The position numbers and the translations under genes were made by a program. Shown here in pieces: positions 63,762-64,000 of a DNA stretch of 64,000 bases. This DNA is from HGM04593 sp964458275 (GTDB lineage: Bacteria > Bacteroidota > Bacteroidia > Bacteroidales > Bacteroidaceae), in contig CAYWIE010000005.1 of NCBI GenBank assembly GCA_964458275.1, positions 1 through 64,000 on the forward strand, in the 5' to 3' direction. Position 1 is the stretch's first letter; every line of letters starts with the position of its first letter. The notes under the pieces are model-generated. The model ran no database searches. It was not told where the DNA came from and worked only from the letters and a program-made list of their open reading frames with translations.

Positions 63762-64000
63762 ATGAAGAAAAACATAGCTTTCGCCATACTCACACTGCTA
63801 TTTTGCACATGCCTGCCAACTTGGGCACAACAGCAGGACAGCATCATCATAAACAACATTACTGCCGGCAATGATACGGTTCTGACAAATGATACGGTTT
63901 CATTGAGCAAGGATTCAATCGTTACAGAGAAAAAGGACTCAGTCATAACATTTGACACAGCAGGAGATTCCATTGTCTCCTCGGCAGAAAAGAGTGCTGC
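63762..64000 (+). CDS. Secreted protein, partial (runs off window)
   Basis: The first 79 codons of a gene cut by the window end. MKKNIAFAILTLLF begins a signal peptide (predicted cut after WAQ), then an Asp/Ser/Thr-rich stretch (DSIIINNITAGNDTVLT, KKDSVITFD) with a repeated D-x-S-V/I pattern. Exported; the family cannot be told from this part. It is driven by the repeat-borne promoter at 63658-63690. Confidence 0.7.
   Translation, partial: MKKNIAFAILTLLFCTCLPTWAQQQDSIIINNITAGNDTVLTNDTVSLSKDSIVTEKKDSVITFDTAGDSIVSSAEKSA

Overview
The window is chromosomal DNA of a member of the order Bacteroidales (phylum Bacteroidota). Reasons: promoters of the TAnnTTTGC type with little Shine-Dalgarno signal; an S46 dipeptidyl peptidase; a carboxypeptidase-like/outer-membrane-barrel protein; a type IX secretion-like C-terminal tail on a large secreted protein; a MurF-alanine racemase fusion; the two-subunit methylmalonyl-CoA mutase; pyruvate:ferredoxin oxidoreductase; and families such as GSCFA and DUF3822. 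A gut Bacteroidaceae or Prevotellaceae species is likely, but I cannot name it. About 42 protein genes are packed on both strands. I see no tRNA, rRNA, transposase, integrase, phage gene or CRISPR array.

Layout. 1-4 kb: amino-sugar use (ROK sugar kinase, GH109-type secreted hydrolase, N-acetylhexosamine-kinase-like enzyme). 4-11 kb: CCA-adding enzyme, a small lipoprotein, a 1184-residue secreted protein, a GSCFA protein. 11-24 kb: MurF-Alr, a glycosidase-like lipid/cell-envelope protein, PFOR, and a dxs-trkA-trkH run. 24-35 kb: M16 peptidase, cyclophilin lipoprotein, FucP-family permease, acyl-CoA ligase, groES-groEL, SPOR lipoprotein, M64 metallopeptidase, ATP-grasp-like protein. 35-41 kb: outer-membrane barrel, SulP permease, EamA exporter. 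41-53 kb is the unusual part (below). 53-64 kb: rsmD operon, RecD-like helicase, DUF4143 ATPase, DPP7-type peptidase, uracil-DNA glycosylase-like protein, a conserved unknown, yidC, and the beginning of a secreted protein.

The part most worth attention is 40.9-52.9 kb. A membrane protein with an SH3b domain ends in what reads as an H-Y-E poly(ADP-ribose)-polymerase-like catalytic domain. After a tandem 79-bp promoter-bearing repeat come mutA-mutB-topB, then a two-gene unit: a TIR-PEGA-like-WG-repeat protein, followed by a multi-pass membrane protein with two Rossmann/TrkA-N-like domains and a C-terminal ryanodine-receptor (RyR) domain. TIR domains consume NAD+ and can make cyclic ADP-ribose isomers, so the pair looks like a signal-producing enzyme plus a membrane effector, by analogy with Thoeris. 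That functional reading is inference; the domain calls come from sequence motifs read by eye.

Genes are separated by long, often perfect hairpin terminators, many serving both strands at convergent gene ends. A repeat with a promoter at its downstream end and hairpin arms that differ in sequence but keep pairing occurs at 42.5 kb and again, diverged, at 63.6 kb.
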